A DNA stretch of 64,000 bases from Puniceicoccaceae bacterium (lineage in GTDB: Bacteria; Verrucomicrobiota; Verrucomicrobiia; Opitutales; JAFGAQ01). The notes under the pieces were generated by a model. It was given only the letters and a program-made list of their open reading frames with translations, did not search any database and was not told where the DNA came from. Shown here piece by piece: positions 36,703 to 47,136 of the stretch. A program made the translations under genes and the position numbers. Where the stretch lies: positions 434,001 to 498,000 of the forward strand of contig JANQOQ010000014.1 in the NCBI GenBank assembly GCA_028285755.1, given 5' to 3'. Every line of letters starts with the position of its first letter. Position 1 is the stretch's first letter.

Positions 36703-38016
36703 ATGACTGAAGCATTCTTCCCTGATATCCCTAAAATCCAATACGAAGGCCCTCAAAGTCGCAATCCCTTTGCTTTCAAACATTACAATGCGGATGAAGT
36801 CGTTGAGGGTAAAACGATGTCCGAACATTTTCGATTTTCTGCTGCTTATTGGCATGTTATGCGAAATGAGTTGGGAGACCCCTTTGGTCCGGGAACAGCG
36901 CTTATGCCCTGGGATGACCGTTCCGATAGTGTGGAAAACGCGCTGAATCGTGTGGATGTCTTCTTTGAATTTCTGGAAAAGACGGGTATCGATTATTACG
37001 CTTTTCACGATCGGGATGTGGCGCCTGAGCTGGGGACTCTCTCCAAGTCGAATGATGCACTGGCTCAAGTTGTGGATAAGCTTGCCGCCAAACAGCAGGA
37101 AACAGGTAAGCAATTACTCTGGGGTACCGCCTGCTTGTTTGCACATCCGCGGTATGCACAGGGTGCCGGTACCTCACCATATGCGGATGTTTTTGCTTAT
37201 GCAGCGGCTCAAATCAAGGCGGCCATTGATGCCACGCACAAGCTGGGTGGTCTCGGTTACACATTTTGGGGCGGTCGTGAAGGCTATGCCACACTCTGGA
37301 ATACCGATATGAAGCGAGAGTTGGAGCACTTGGCTAAATTACTTCACCTCGCTGTAGATTATAAGCAAAAGATCGGCTTCGAAGGCCAGTTCTACATTGA
37401 GCCGAAACCCCGTGAGCCGAGCACCCACCAGTATGACAGTGATGCTGCAGCTTGTCTGAACTTTTTGCGTGAGTTTGATCTGCTCGATCATTTTAAGCTC
37501 AACATCGAAGCCAATCACGCGACTTTGGCCGGGCACAGCATGTATCATGAGCTTACGGTTTCTGCAGCAGCGGGTGCGCTGGGCAGTATAGATGCAAACC
37601 GGGGGGATGAGCTGATTGGTTGGGATACGGATCAATTTCCCACAGATATTTACACAAACACAGAAGTCATGCTCACGGTGTTGGGCATGGGCGGGTTTAC
37701 AACCGGGGGGCTCAATTTCGATGCGAAGCGGCGCCGTGAATCCCATGAACCTGCAGACCTCTTCCATGCGCACATCGGGGGTATGGATGCTTTTGCCCGT
37801 GGACTGAAAATTGCCGCTGCACTACGCGCAGATGGGCGAGTGGAAGAATTTGTGAAACAACGTTATGCAAGCTTTGATTCCGGTATCGGAGCGGACGTTG
37901 AGAGCGGTGCGGCAACTCTCGAAGGTCTCTCGAATCATGCGCTTAGCCAGCCGGAACCCGTTATTCCAAGCGGACGCCAGGAAATGCTTGAGAACATCAT
38001 CAACGAACACCTCTAA
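36703..38016 (+). CDS. xylA: Xylose isomerase
   Basis: Isomerises D-xylose to D-xylulose. TIM-barrel enzyme with '[17 protein letters not shown]', '[12 protein letters not shown]' (catalytic His), '[11 protein letters not shown]', '[12 protein letters not shown]' and '[12 protein letters not shown]'; '[18 protein letters not shown]' carries metal ligands. Length 437 is typical of the class II enzymes. The stop overlaps the ATG of xylB (TAATG), so the two form one operon. No XylR-type regulator or xylose transporter is nearby; no operator is obvious in 36616-36702. Confidence 0.97.
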   Translation: MTEAFFPDIPKIQYEGPQSRNPFAFKHYNADEVVEGKTMSEHFRFSAAYWHVMRNELGDPFGPGTALMPWDDRSDSVENALNRVDVFFEFLEKTGIDYYAFHDRDVAPELGTLSKSNDALAQVVDKLAAKQQETGKQLLWGTACLFAHPRYAQGAGTSPYADVFAYAAAQIKAAIDATHKLGGLGYTFWGGREGYATLWNTDMKRELEHLAKLLHLAVDYKQKIGFEGQFYIEPKPREPSTHQYDSDAAACLNFLREFDLLDHFKLNIEANHATLAGHSMYHELTVSAAAGALGSIDANRGDELIGWDTDQFPTDIYTNTEVMLTVLGMGGFTTGGLNFDAKRRRESHEPADLFHAHIGGMDAFARGLKIAAALRADGRVEEFVKQRYASFDSGIGADVESGAATLEGLSNHALSQPEPVIPSGRQEMLENIINEHL

Positions 38017-39494
38017 TGCCCTTTACAGTAGGAATTGATATCGGTACTTCCTCGACGAAGGCTGTAGTAGTAGAAAATACTGGAAAAGTCGTATACACAG
38101 TCAGTCACGAGTATGACTTTGCAACGCCCCAGGCGCTCTGGGCAGAGTCTGATCCTAAGGATTGGTGGGCTGCCACGCAGGCGTGTTTGCGTGATATCGC
38201 TGCGAATGTCGATGCCGGCGATATTGTAGGCTTGGGCTTGACCGGGCAAATGCATGGACTGGTTCTGCTGGATGATTCCGGCAATGTCTTAAGGCCTTGC
38301 ATTATGTGGAACGACCAGCGTACGTCCGCTGAATGTGAGGAGCTTACTGATCAGCTGGGTCTTGAGAAGATTCTTGAAGTAACTGGGAACCCCATCCTGA
38401 CCGGCTTTACCGCACCGAAGATATTGTGGGTTCAGAAACATGAGCCTGAAGTCTGGCAAAAGGTCTCCAAGATTCTTCTGCCAAAGGACTATATCCGTTA
38501 CATGTTGACGGGAGTTTTTGCGACGGATGTTTCAGATGCTTCCGGTACCTCATTGCTGGATGTAGGTGCGCGGGATTGGTCCTCGCTGATGATGGAAGCC
38601 TGTGGGGTTTCGGCAGATATGCTGCCCCAGGTCTATGAGTCTCCTGAGGTGACTTCAAAGCTCACGAATACTGTGAGTGAGAGTGCCGGTCTGCCCAAAG
38701 ATTTGATTGTGGTAGCGGGTGGAGGTGACCAGGCTGCCGGTGCTGTGGGCTCAGGAGTGGTGCTTGAAGGCATGGTCTCTGCCTCATTGGGTACGAGTGG
38801 TGTCGTTTTTGCCCCTGCTAACACTTTTAAACCCGAGCCTGAGGGTCGCTTGCACGCATTTTGTGCAGCAGTGCCGGGTAAGTGGCACTACATGGGCGTG
38901 CAGTTATCCTGTGCGGGTTCCTATCAGTGGTTTGCGGATGAGCTTGGTTTCGGCAGTAATTTTAAAGAATTGGATGGGGAGGCATCGCAGGTGCAGGCAG
39001 GTTCTGAGGGATTATTCTTTTTGCCTTATCTCAGCGGGGAACGTATGCCGCACGCGGACCCTTATTCACGCGCCGGGTTTATTGGGCTCACTCTGCGCCA
39101 TAAGCGTGGTCACATGGCGCGCGCAGTGCTCGAAGGGGTCACCTTTGGTCTCAAGGAAGGCCTGTTGATGATGAATCAGTTGGGAATATCCACGGATAAG
39201 ATTATAGTATCCGGTGGTGGAGCAGCATCTCCATTGTGGAAGCAATTGATGGCGGATATCTTTGATAGTCGTATTGTAAACGTGAATGCAACCGAGGGAG
39301 GAGCCCTGGGCGCAGCAATCCTTGCAATGGTCGGCGCCGGTCTGTATGCGGATGTGGTTGCTGCCTGTGAGGCCACCATTCAGGAAACTGCAGAAGTCAC
39401 ACCCGGGGTGGATCGTGAAGTATATCCGAAATTGCTCAACACCTATTCAAACCTTTACCCTGCACTTAAATCTATTTTTCCGAACATGAATTGA
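38016..39494 (+). CDS. xylB: Xylulokinase
   Basis: FGGY-family kinase that phosphorylates D-xylulose. N-terminal ATPase motif 'VGIDIGTSSTKAVVV', the substrate-binding 'GLGLTGQMHGLVLLD' and 'IMWNDQRT', 'VVAGGGDQAAGAVGSG' and the C-terminal 'VSGGGAASPLWKQLMADIF' all match XylB. Length 492 is normal. It is translationally coupled to xylA and followed after 4 bp by the dihydroorotase gene. Confidence 0.96.
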   Translation: MPFTVGIDIGTSSTKAVVVENTGKVVYTVSHEYDFATPQALWAESDPKDWWAATQACLRDIAANVDAGDIVGLGLTGQMHGLVLLDDSGNVLRPCIMWNDQRTSAECEELTDQLGLEKILEVTGNPILTGFTAPKILWVQKHEPEVWQKVSKILLPKDYIRYMLTGVFATDVSDASGTSLLDVGARDWSSLMMEACGVSADMLPQVYESPEVTSKLTNTVSESAGLPKDLIVVAGGGDQAAGAVGSGVVLEGMVSASLGTSGVVFAPANTFKPEPEGRLHAFCAAVPGKWHYMGVQLSCAGSYQWFADELGFGSNFKELDGEASQVQAGSEGLFFLPYLSGERMPHADPYSRAGFIGLTLRHKRGHMARAVLEGVTFGLKEGLLMMNQLGISTDKIIVSGGGAASPLWKQLMADIFDSRIVNVNATEGGALGAAILAMVGAGLYADVVAACEATIQETAEVTPGVDREVYPKLLNTYSNLYPALKSIFPNMN

Positions 39495-39498
39495 TGCG

Positions 39499-40836
39499 AT
39501 GGATGATATCCATATAGTCAATGCCCTGATTGTAAATGAGGGCTCCCAAATGCAAGGGCATCTTGCCATAAAAGCGGGGCGTATCCGCTCGATCTCATCA
39601 GATTTACCAAACGCCGAAAGTAAGCAAATCATCGATGCAAGGGGTGCATGGGTGATTCCGGGTTTGATCGATGATCAGGTGCACTTTCGTGAACCGGGAT
39701 TTCCGAAAAAGGGCACGATTTACCAAGAGAGCCGTGCTGCTGTGGCCGGGGGTATTACGAGCTACATGGAGATGCCTAACACCAAGCCCCCCACGCTGGA
39801 TGCTGAGCAACTCGAATATAAACACCAGATTGCGGCGCGCGATTCTGCAGCAAATTATAGCTTCTATCTCGGTGCCAGTAATGACAATATTGAGCACATC
39901 AAGCGTGTGGATGGTAAACGAGTACCAGGCGTCAAAGTATTTATGGGTTCATCCACGGGTAATATGCGTGTATCCGAGCCCGAAGTGCTGGAGCAGATTT
40001 TTAAGCACTCACCCCTTTTGGTAGCTACGCATTGTGAGGATGATGATATGATTCACCAGAATCTTCAGCTACACTTGGCCGAGTATGGAGAGGATATCCC
40101 GCCTGCCTATCATCCGGTGATTCGCTCACGCGAAGCATGCCTGAAATCCTCATCCCTTGCGGTTGAACTGGCGAAGCGTCATGATGCGGATCTGCACATA
40201 TTGCATATCACAACCGCAGATGAGCTGGAACTGTTTCAACCCGGTGACATCGATGGCAAAAAAATTACGTCGGAGGCTTGTGTGCATCACCTGTTTTTTG
40301 ATGAGTCCAGCTATGGCCAGCTTGGGCATCAGATAAAGTGTAATCCTGCTATCAAGGCAGACCTTGACAGGAAAGCGATCGTGGAAGCGGTAAATGAGGA
40401 CAGAATCGATATCATCGCAACGGATCACGCCCCTCACGAATTTTTAAGCAAGCAGTTACCCTATACACAGGCTCCCGCCGGTTTGCCGTTAGCGCAGCAT
40501 AGCCTGCCCATATTACTGGAGTTGGTGCATCGGGGAGAGATGGCGCTTGAAACGGTTGTCGAAAAAACCAGCCATGCTGTAGCAAGGCGTTTTGATGTCA
40601 TCGATCGTGGGTATCTCAGGGAAGATTATTGGGCAGACATTGTAATCTGTAAAATCGACGATGAGACGAGTGAGGAATCAGCAAATCTCTTGTATTCCCG
40701 TTGCGGTTGGTCTCCATTTGAAGAGATTGCTTTTTCCGGAAAAATCGAAGACACTCTCATTTCAGGTAGTCATGCTTATCACAACGGTAAAGTGATTGAC
40801 GGAGTAAGAGGCAGGGCACTTGATTTTAACCGATGA
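39499..40836 (+). CDS. pyrC: Dihydroorotase (Bacteroidota-type)
   Basis: Closes carbamoyl-aspartate to dihydroorotate in pyrimidine synthesis; amidohydrolase fold, 445 residues. The metal-site motif reads 'GLIDDQVHFREPGFP': Gln stands at the first His of the usual H-x-H, a form I know from Bacteroidota dihydroorotases. The bridging Lys is in 'GVKVFMGSSTGNM'. Later ligands are in 'ATHCEDDDM', 'LHILHITTADE' and 'IIATDHAPHEF' with the catalytic Asp. It follows xylB by 4 bp and overlaps the next gene by 4 bp, so pyrimidine and xylose genes share a transcript. Confidence 0.9.
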   Translation: MDDIHIVNALIVNEGSQMQGHLAIKAGRIRSISSDLPNAESKQIIDARGAWVIPGLIDDQVHFREPGFPKKGTIYQESRAAVAGGITSYMEMPNTKPPTLDAEQLEYKHQIAARDSAANYSFYLGASNDNIEHIKRVDGKRVPGVKVFMGSSTGNMRVSEPEVLEQIFKHSPLLVATHCEDDDMIHQNLQLHLAEYGEDIPPAYHPVIRSREACLKSSSLAVELAKRHDADLHILHITTADELELFQPGDIDGKKITSEACVHHLFFDESSYGQLGHQIKCNPAIKADLDRKAIVEAVNEDRIDIIATDHAPHEFLSKQLPYTQAPAGLPLAQHSLPILLELVHRGEMALETVVEKTSHAVARRFDVIDRGYLREDYWADIVICKIDDETSEESANLLYSRCGWSPFEEIAFSGKIEDTLISGSHAYHNGKVIDGVRGRALDFNR

Positions 40837-42767
40837 GCCTGGCGAACAGTTTGTTTCAGAGAATTGCGGATTTCCTGGTCCGTTATCCTCCGTTTCAATA
40901 TTTGAGTGAGAGCGATCTCATAATGATCGCGCGCAAGACCAAGATCAAATTTCACGAAAAAGGGGAGTATATATTCAGTGAAGGTGATCCCCGCGGTCGG
41001 GTTTTCTTTGTGGTGCATTCCGGTCGGGTACGGGTGTTTAACCAAAGCAGCGATAAAAAAATCAGCGATTATCGCGAAGAAGGCGATATTCTGGGCCTGA
41101 GCCATATACTGGAGGAAAAACAACATCACAGCACGGCGGAGGCCGTAAAAGACACGCTGCTGTATGCGATTCCCTGGGAAAGTATGGCAGAAATCCTGCC
41201 GAACTACCCGGATGTAGTACGCTACGTCCGTGCGCATGTGAGTATTCGCAGTGAAACCCTTATCCTGGATATTGATGCGGGAGAAGAGCTCCTGGCGCCT
41301 GACATGGACTCCAATACCATGGTGAGCCGTATTGGTGAGATTACCCAGGTCGCCCAATTTGTGGAGCATCGTTTTGTGCGGTGTAAGCCGGATGCCAGTA
41401 TGCAGGAAGTGGCATTCCTGATGCAGCAAAACAAGGTGGAAGCCGTCATTGTAACAGATAAAAAAGGCCATCCGATGGGTATCGTAACCAAGACGGATAT
41501 GACCCGTCTGGCACAATCCGGCAAGCTGTCATCCCGTGCATTTGCGAAGGATTTCATGAGCACTCCAGTGGCCACCATTCAGGAAAATCCGCCCTTGGGC
41601 CAGTGCATACGTCTGCTTATGAAAAGTGGGTATCAGCACATTTGTATGACGGTGGATGGCACCGCGAATTCTCCTGCTATCGGCGTGATCTCGGAGCGGG
41701 ATATCATGCTCTTTTACGGGAATAACCCCATGGTTATCATTCGCCAGATTGGTGAGATCAATAACTTCGAGGAGCTGAGCCATATTCGTCATCGGGCCGA
41801 TATGCTCATCCTGAATGAACTGCGCACAGTGAACGGGATTTATTGGTTTGCAGATGTTATCTATGAGCTGAACCGCGCTTTCATGCGGAGAATTGTGCAA
41901 CTCTCAATACGCGAGCTTAGGCAGCAAGGTGTGTTTATTCCACCTGCAGACTTTTGCTTGTTCTTTGCAGGAAAGGGGGGACGCAAGGAACTCTTTACCC
42001 GGGATGCCATGGACCGCGGATTGGTTTATCAGGTGACCGATACGGATTATCAGGAGCAGACCGATGAGTTTTTCAGGCGTTTGACTGAAACCATTTTTGA
42101 CGGACTGATCAAATGTGGGTGGACTGAAAATGAACGGGGCCTCACAGAGAAAAACCCCATGTGGTGTCAACCGCTCGAACAGTGGAAGGCTTATATAGAG
42201 CAGTGGACCAGTAGCGAGGATGAAGAGGTCATGCGAATGTCCCTCAATTGGTTTGAAACGCGCTATGCGGATGGATACGAGAAACTGCATACCGAGATTG
42301 GCGATACCTGGCGTACGCTATTTCACACCCAACCTGATTATCTCGCCCGCCTGAAGAATATCACGCAGAAGAGCATCCCGAACCCCAGGCAATTTGAGAG
42401 TTTTAACCTCAGGGATGATGAGGGAAATGCAGAGCCGTTTGATTTATACGAGTTTGCATTGAAGCCGCTCGTCGATATGGGGCGCTATTTCTCAGTGATG
42501 AACGGTATTTATGACCTGAATTCGACCGTAGAAAGGTTTCAGGCCTTGGCCAAGAAGGACAAGGAGAATTTAGAGCTTTTTGAAGGGGCCGAGGATGCTG
42601 CACGATTTATCCTGTATTGCATCGCTAAAACCGGACTCAAGGAACAAAGCATTGGCAATGTCATCGACCCGGATGATCTGACCGGCCTTGAAATCCAGTT
42701 GGTTAAGTCCACATTCAGGAATATTATGGAGCTTGCCAATCTGATGGAGACTTACACTGCACGTTAG
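40833..42767 (+). CDS. cNMP-binding/CBS/DUF294 nucleotidyltransferase-like protein
   Basis: A 644-residue signalling protein with three parts: a cyclic-nucleotide-binding-like domain (residues 15-135), a pair of CBS domains (about 170-305), and a DUF294 nucleotidyltransferase-like domain with its partner helical domain (about 330-640). In active DUF294 members the site reads G-S-E-G-R-R-E...T-D-Q-D; here it is 'GKGGRKELFTRDAMDRG', where the first catalytic Asp aligns with Ala and only one clear acidic residue of the pair remains. It may be a regulatory pseudo-enzyme. The next gene, a DnaQ-like exonuclease, is the same partner seen in many bacteria. Confidence 0.85.
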   Translation: MSLANSLFQRIADFLVRYPPFQYLSESDLIMIARKTKIKFHEKGEYIFSEGDPRGRVFFVVHSGRVRVFNQSSDKKISDYREEGDILGLSHILEEKQHHSTAEAVKDTLLYAIPWESMAEILPNYPDVVRYVRAHVSIRSETLILDIDAGEELLAPDMDSNTMVSRIGEITQVAQFVEHRFVRCKPDASMQEVAFLMQQNKVEAVIVTDKKGHPMGIVTKTDMTRLAQSGKLSSRAFAKDFMSTPVATIQENPPLGQCIRLLMKSGYQHICMTVDGTANSPAIGVISERDIMLFYGNNPMVIIRQIGEINNFEELSHIRHRADMLILNELRTVNGIYWFADVIYELNRAFMRRIVQLSIRELRQQGVFIPPADFCLFFAGKGGRKELFTRDAMDRGLVYQVTDTDYQEQTDEFFRRLTETIFDGLIKCGWTENERGLTEKNPMWCQPLEQWKAYIEQWTSSEDEEVMRMSLNWFETRYADGYEKLHTEIGDTWRTLFHTQPDYLARLKNITQKSIPNPRQFESFNLRDDEGNAEPFDLYEFALKPLVDMGRYFSVMNGIYDLNSTVERFQALAKKDKENLELFEGAEDAARFILYCIAKTGLKEQSIGNVIDPDDLTGLEIQLVKSTFRNIMELANLMETYTAR

Positions 42768-42768
42768 C

Positions 42769-43389
42769 ATGCCGGAAACTCCTACAGTGACTGAATTACC
42801 GCGACGTTGGGTGGTGTTCGATACCGAAACAACAGGCACTTTGCCTTCACGGGATAAGATCGTCTCCTACGGCGCACTTGCCATCGTGGATGGAGAGATC
42901 GTCACCGAGGATTCTTTCGAGTGTGTGGTGAAATTTGACTATAATTCCTCAGCCGTAGTGGTGCATGGGATCACCCATGATGAAGCCCAGGCCACCGGTA
43001 TCCCCGAAATGGAAGCTACACGTATGTTCCGGGAGTATGCGGAAGGAAGCTGCCTGGTGGGGCATCATGTGGCCTTTGATGTTTCAATCGTAAATCACTC
43101 ACTGGATCGACTGGGTATGCCGAAGCTCGAAAATACCTTTATCGACCTCATGCGAACGGTGCTAAACCTCGAGGAAGCAGGATTAATAGAGCCGCGTGAG
43201 AATGCTCACGATTTCAGCCTGGATGGCCTGTGCCGCCACTTTAATGTGAAAACCAGCGGCCGCCATACAGCAGCGGGGGATTCGCTGATTACTGCGATGA
43301 TCTTCCTGAAGTTGCTGAAACTCGCAAAAGGGCCGGGCCTTGAAGTTATTCTGGCTTCGATTGAGACTGAGCTAGAAACGGAGTATTAG
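42769..43389 (+). CDS. DnaQ/RNase T-family 3'-5' exonuclease
   Basis: A 206-residue DEDDh exonuclease. Motif I 'VVFDTETTGTLPSRDKIVSYGAL', motif II 'CLVGHHVAFDVSIVNHSL' and motif III 'SGRHTAAGDSLITAMIFLKLL' (parts) hold the four acidic residues and the catalytic His. It resembles the epsilon proofreading subunit but is commonly found, as here, behind a DUF294/CBS protein with which it may work. The start is 1 bp after the previous stop. Its 3' end overlaps the convergent lyase gene by 44 bp. Confidence 0.92.
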   Translation: MPETPTVTELPRRWVVFDTETTGTLPSRDKIVSYGALAIVDGEIVTEDSFECVVKFDYNSSAVVVHGITHDEAQATGIPEMEATRMFREYAEGSCLVGHHVAFDVSIVNHSLDRLGMPKLENTFIDLMRTVLNLEEAGLIEPRENAHDFSLDGLCRHFNVKTSGRHTAAGDSLITAMIFLKLLKLAKGPGLEVILASIETELETEY

Positions 43390-45424
43390 AAGATTGGGTT
43401 ACGGATACAGGTTTATCCGCAAGCGCATCATATTGGATTTCAAAAACCTCTCCGGAAGCGGTGGTTACCAGCAGCTCGGCCATTCCACTTTTTTGATTGA
43501 TCAAGGTAGCCTCCAGTCCGGTTGAATTCTCGCTGTTCTGCGGATTCAAGAGCCAAATATATAGCCGTGGGCTGAATAGCATATCCACATATCGTGCGGA
43601 AACTGCAGGCTGGCGTTGATTATAGGTCCAGCTGTGCCAACCGCGCACTTCAGGCTCTGTTTGCCCGATTGCCAAGTCCCAATTGCCCTTTTTGGGATTT
43701 AAGAGAGAGAGCTGAAAGGTACCATATTCAGCAAGATCTGCGGTAAGAACTTCTTCGATTTGATTGACCTCGATATCGGGATGGAAATTCCAGTTTGCTT
43801 CAATCTGGGTTTTGCCAAAAGTGAGCACCCAGTCAAAGACCAGCCAGCCGGAGTCTTTCAGAAAAAGGAGTGTGCGTTCATGGGTGATCTTGTTGCTCAG
43901 GGGGCGGGTCGCCGGAAAAGTGGAGCGCCCCCTGAATGCAGCATAGGTGGCGTTAATCTCATGATAGTTTTTTAAGGGCTCCGGCACAATGTGAGGCGGG
44001 CGCAAGGGTTCACCTCCGTTGATTTTGAGAGTGTTATGGCCACTAATATTGCGGAAGTAGTCGCGCATGGGGCCGGGCACATATATATAGCGCCCATTGT
44101 CTACCAATACATCCACCGGACCTACGGATAGGCTGATGTGCAGCTTGTCATTGTGTTGATGGGCACTGCCGTGAGGGCCAATATCAAAGTAAGACCAGAG
44201 CGCATCTTCCCCCCAATGGTTGCGCATGATCGCGTGGCCGGCCCATGGATAGTATTTGGACGCAAAGCCGGCCGGGGGCTGCCCCACCTGACCATAGCTG
44301 AGGATATACTCCCAATCGCTGCGTTGGTAGGTATCGACTATTTCATCGATAAATACGAAATTGTGTTCCTGAGATGAGTCATTGTTTTTTGGGCCAAATC
44401 CCGAGGGTTTGCTGATGCGGGCGAAATAATCCCACATCATTTCAACCCGATCATAGAGGCGTTTATCAGAGATTTCTACGTCGTTTGCACTATGCAACTC
44501 GACCAAACGCTGGTAATTCTGGGCAACGACTTTTTGGTAGTGGTTTGCGAGTTCCTTATAAACACCATCCGGGTAAGTCTGCTCGATAAGACCTTCAGCA
44601 GTGTTCAGCATCGCATATTCCAGCCAGGCTTGGGATTTTTTGAATTCCGGCCATGCAAACGCACAGATGGCGATTGCCGTCTTTTCGGTAAGCTGGTGAT
44701 TACCTCCCCAAAATGAATAGTGGTTCATGAGCACGTGGGTGTGTTCGGGGATCGCGCTCAATATAAGGAAGATTGCCTCATCCGTGAGTAAATCGAGATG
44801 CTTGAGCCGGTAAAAGGTCTGACTCCATGAATCTGCCACCCTCCGTGCCGCTTCCAGTGCACGCCAGGAGCTGGAAAATGTCAGGCGGTCAGGTGCGGGG
44901 TATTTGGGTATCCAGTCGATCAACTGTTCGTTAATAACTTCTATGAATTTGGGTTGTTCGGTAGCAAAATAGGCCGTGAGCAGATACTTGAAATGATTGT
45001 GGCGATTGAGCATCCAGGCCCATTCTTTATCGTTGTTGGGGCCTTTATCATCCCAATTGATACTGCCGTCCGCAAGGCGGGGTTGTTGATAGGTTTTGCT
45101 CTGGATCGTATAAATATCCCGGGTGACGTCTTCCGCGAGTTCGAGGATATCTTTACGGGCAGGAGGGAGGGCAAGCAGTATTTTATTGGGTGTGGGTTTT
45201 TCGCGATAGTAATCGATGATTTGTTGGATGGTGGCGTCTAAATTATTCGATTCATAGGCCTTTAGCGCCTTTTCAAATCCAGGATAAGTAAGGTCTAATG
45301 CACTTATCAGCGTTTCTACCCGCTCCGGATACTTTTCACTATAAGGTAAAGTGGCAGATACGGCGAATAGTGCCGAAGCCATGAATAAGCTTAGTAAGAG
45401 TAGCGCTGACCTCATTTTAGGCAT
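43346..45424 (-). CDS. Heparinase II/III-family polysaccharide lyase
   Basis: A 692-residue secreted protein (signal peptide residues 1-25; a second ATG at 45415 is possible). The N-terminal alpha/alpha-toroid region (about 40-370) has 'LNRHNHFKYLLTAYFAT' and 'HYSFWGGNHQLTEKTAIAICAFAW' (in parts), followed by the heparinase II/III catalytic block 'DIGPHGSAHQHNDKLHI' and 'VLVDNGRYIYVPGPMRDYFRNISGHNTL' (in parts), with the conserved His and Tyr. The family includes heparin, alginate and ulvan-related lyases, so substrate cannot be named. Neighbouring sulfatase and Tat-exported genes suggest sulfated polyuronates. Its tail overlaps the convergent exonuclease gene. Confidence 0.85.
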   Translation of the reverse strand: MPKMRSALLLLSLFMASALFAVSATLPYSEKYPERVETLISALDLTYPGFEKALKAYESNNLDATIQQIIDYYREKPTPNKILLALPPARKDILELAEDVTRDIYTIQSKTYQQPRLADGSINWDDKGPNNDKEWAWMLNRHNHFKYLLTAYFATEQPKFIEVINEQLIDWIPKYPAPDRLTFSSSWRALEAARRVADSWSQTFYRLKHLDLLTDEAIFLILSAIPEHTHVLMNHYSFWGGNHQLTEKTAIAICAFAWPEFKKSQAWLEYAMLNTAEGLIEQTYPDGVYKELANHYQKVVAQNYQRLVELHSANDVEISDKRLYDRVEMMWDYFARISKPSGFGPKNNDSSQEHNFVFIDEIVDTYQRSDWEYILSYGQVGQPPAGFASKYYPWAGHAIMRNHWGEDALWSYFDIGPHGSAHQHNDKLHISLSVGPVDVLVDNGRYIYVPGPMRDYFRNISGHNTLKINGGEPLRPPHIVPEPLKNYHEINATYAAFRGRSTFPATRPLSNKITHERTLLFLKDSGWLVFDWVLTFGKTQIEANWNFHPDIEVNQIEEVLTADLAEYGTFQLSLLNPKKGNWDLAIGQTEPEVRGWHSWTYNQRQPAVSARYVDMLFSPRLYIWLLNPQNSENSTGLEATLINQKSGMAELLVTTASGEVFEIQYDALADKPVSVTQSSNTPFLAQSQSKPE

Positions 45425-45447
45425 AGACTCGAGGCAATTCGGCAGGT

Positions 45448-45681
45448 TCAGTTTTTCGAGATTTTTTGGCCGATCTTTTTGCTGAATACCATGGTTAAAA
45501 TGCCAATACCAAGCAGTACCAGGGGTTTTAGCAGCTGGGTAGCGATGTAATAGAGAAAGAAATTGGGATTAAAGTCCCACATCGTTTCCAGCAAATTTCC
45601 CAGTAATAGGGCGATGGCTACCAGGGAAATTGCCAGCCCGATCAGGCGTACACAAATAATGGCAAATTGATGTTCTGACAT
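45448..45681 (-). CDS. Small two-helix membrane protein
   Basis: A 77-residue protein with two membrane helices (about residues 8-27 and 44-66) and a short Lys-rich cytoplasmic tail. It is 23 bp upstream of the lyase gene on the same strand and therefore likely cotranscribed. The coding call rests on the amino-acid pattern and close spacing. I do not recognise the family, and no motif hints at a function. Confidence 0.65.
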   Translation of the reverse strand: MSEHQFAIICVRLIGLAISLVAIALLLGNLLETMWDFNPNFFLYYIATQLLKPLVLLGIGILTMVFSKKIGQKISKN

Positions 45682-45783
45682 ACAAGTAAGCTCCCGTATG
45701 GGAGGCGATTATGTAAAAAAGCACTTCATTTATGCCATTCCAGGTAATAAATTGCAACTAAGACTTGTGTGAAAACCCACACA

Positions 45784-47136
45784 ATGCCAATTTTCGATCT
45801 TTTAGGAATGGTCAGTTTGCAACAGTCGTCGGCACCTAAAACCACCAAAAGAGCACGTGTGGTTACGCTTGGCTGTCGTCTCAATCAGTCGGAAAGCCTG
45901 CTGATCCAGGATAAGCTCATAAAGGCCGGATACGAAATCGTAAAAGGGGATGAGCCTTCGGATCTGAATATTATTAATACCTGCACAGTCACCGATCGTG
46001 CGGATAGCAAGTGCCGCAGCAGCATACGTCAGCTGATTCGGAAAGATCCGAATGCGATCACGGTGGTCGCGGGCTGCTATTCCCAGATGGGCTATAAGGA
46101 AGTAGCGCAGATACCCGGTGTAGATGTGATCGTTGGCAACCAGCAGAAAATGAATCTGCTGGATTTCGTGGATGGGCAGAAAAATGAGCGTCCCTTGATC
46201 GTTCGGGATAAAATTGATAAAGAAGATTTTTCCATCCATTTCGTGGGAGAACACCTTTATAATAAGCGCGCGAATTTAAAGATTCAGGATGGGTGCGATT
46301 TTTTTTGCTCGTTCTGCATTATCCCGCATGCGCGGGGCCGCGCCAGAAGCCGGGATTTTGATAACTGTATGGATGAAGCCCGAGCGCTCGCGGATCGGGG
46401 AGTCAGGGAGCTGGTTATCACGGGTGTAAATATTGGGACTTTCGCTTCTCAAGGGCGTGGTGTGCTCGAGGTAGTGGATGCTTTAAATGAAATCCCAGGC
46501 ATTGAGCGGGTGCGGATCAGCAGTATTGAGCCAACGACTATCCCGACGGAGCTTTTCTCGCGGATGAATGACTCCTCGCATGCACTGATGCCTTTCTTGC
46601 ATATTCCACTTCAGGCCGGCTGCGATAAGACATTGGAGGCCATGTATCGCAAATACACGATCGGCGAGTATTTGGATTTTCTGCATCTGGCGTATGAATC
46701 CGTCAATGATGTGTATTTGGGGACGGATATCATGGTGGGGTTTCCGGGAGAGACGCGGGATGATTTCGAGGAGACTTGCCAGGTCTTGTTGAACAACCCC
46801 TTCCACTTCGCCCATGTGTTTACCTATTCTGCACGCAAAGGGACACCTGCGAAACGGCGGGAAGATCACATCGACCAGCTCGAGAAAAATCGCCGCAGTC
46901 TGCACTTGCGTCGACTGAGTGAAAAGAAGCGCTATGATTTCTATGAATCCTGGTTGGGCAAGACCGTTGAGGTCTTAATTGAAGATCCCAAGCCCGCTCT
47001 TTGGACCGGCCTTACTCCGAATTACATCCGCGTGTGCATCCCCCGTAAACCGAGTGACCCGGACTACACGAATCAGAAGGTCCGCGTTTTGCTGAAATCA
47101 GTCGCTGCGGATTTTGTTGAGGGCGAGATTGCTTAA
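45784..47136 (+). CDS. mtaB: tRNA t6A37 methylthiotransferase MtaB
   Basis: Radical-SAM methylthiotransferase that converts t6A to ms2t6A at position 37 of ANN-decoding tRNAs. N-terminal UPF0004 domain with '[13 protein letters not shown]' and further Cys in '[14 protein letters not shown]' and 'VAGCYSQMG'. Radical-SAM motif '[15 protein letters not shown]' (CxxxCxxC) about residue 180 and 'ITGVNIGTF'. The C-terminal TRAM domain ends '[17 protein letters not shown]'. GTG 45769, ATG 45784 or ATG 45808 are possible starts; ATG 45784 is chosen. It is convergent with the next gene, overlapping by 4 bp. Confidence 0.92.
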   Translation: MPIFDLLGMVSLQQSSAPKTTKRARVVTLGCRLNQSESLLIQDKLIKAGYEIVKGDEPSDLNIINTCTVTDRADSKCRSSIRQLIRKDPNAITVVAGCYSQMGYKEVAQIPGVDVIVGNQQKMNLLDFVDGQKNERPLIVRDKIDKEDFSIHFVGEHLYNKRANLKIQDGCDFFCSFCIIPHARGRARSRDFDNCMDEARALADRGVRELVITGVNIGTFASQGRGVLEVVDALNEIPGIERVRISSIEPTTIPTELFSRMNDSSHALMPFLHIPLQAGCDKTLEAMYRKYTIGEYLDFLHLAYESVNDVYLGTDIMVGFPGETRDDFEETCQVLLNNPFHFAHVFTYSARKGTPAKRREDHIDQLEKNRRSLHLRRLSEKKRYDFYESWLGKTVEVLIEDPKPALWTGLTPNYIRVCIPRKPSDPDYTNQKVRVLLKSVAADFVEGEIA

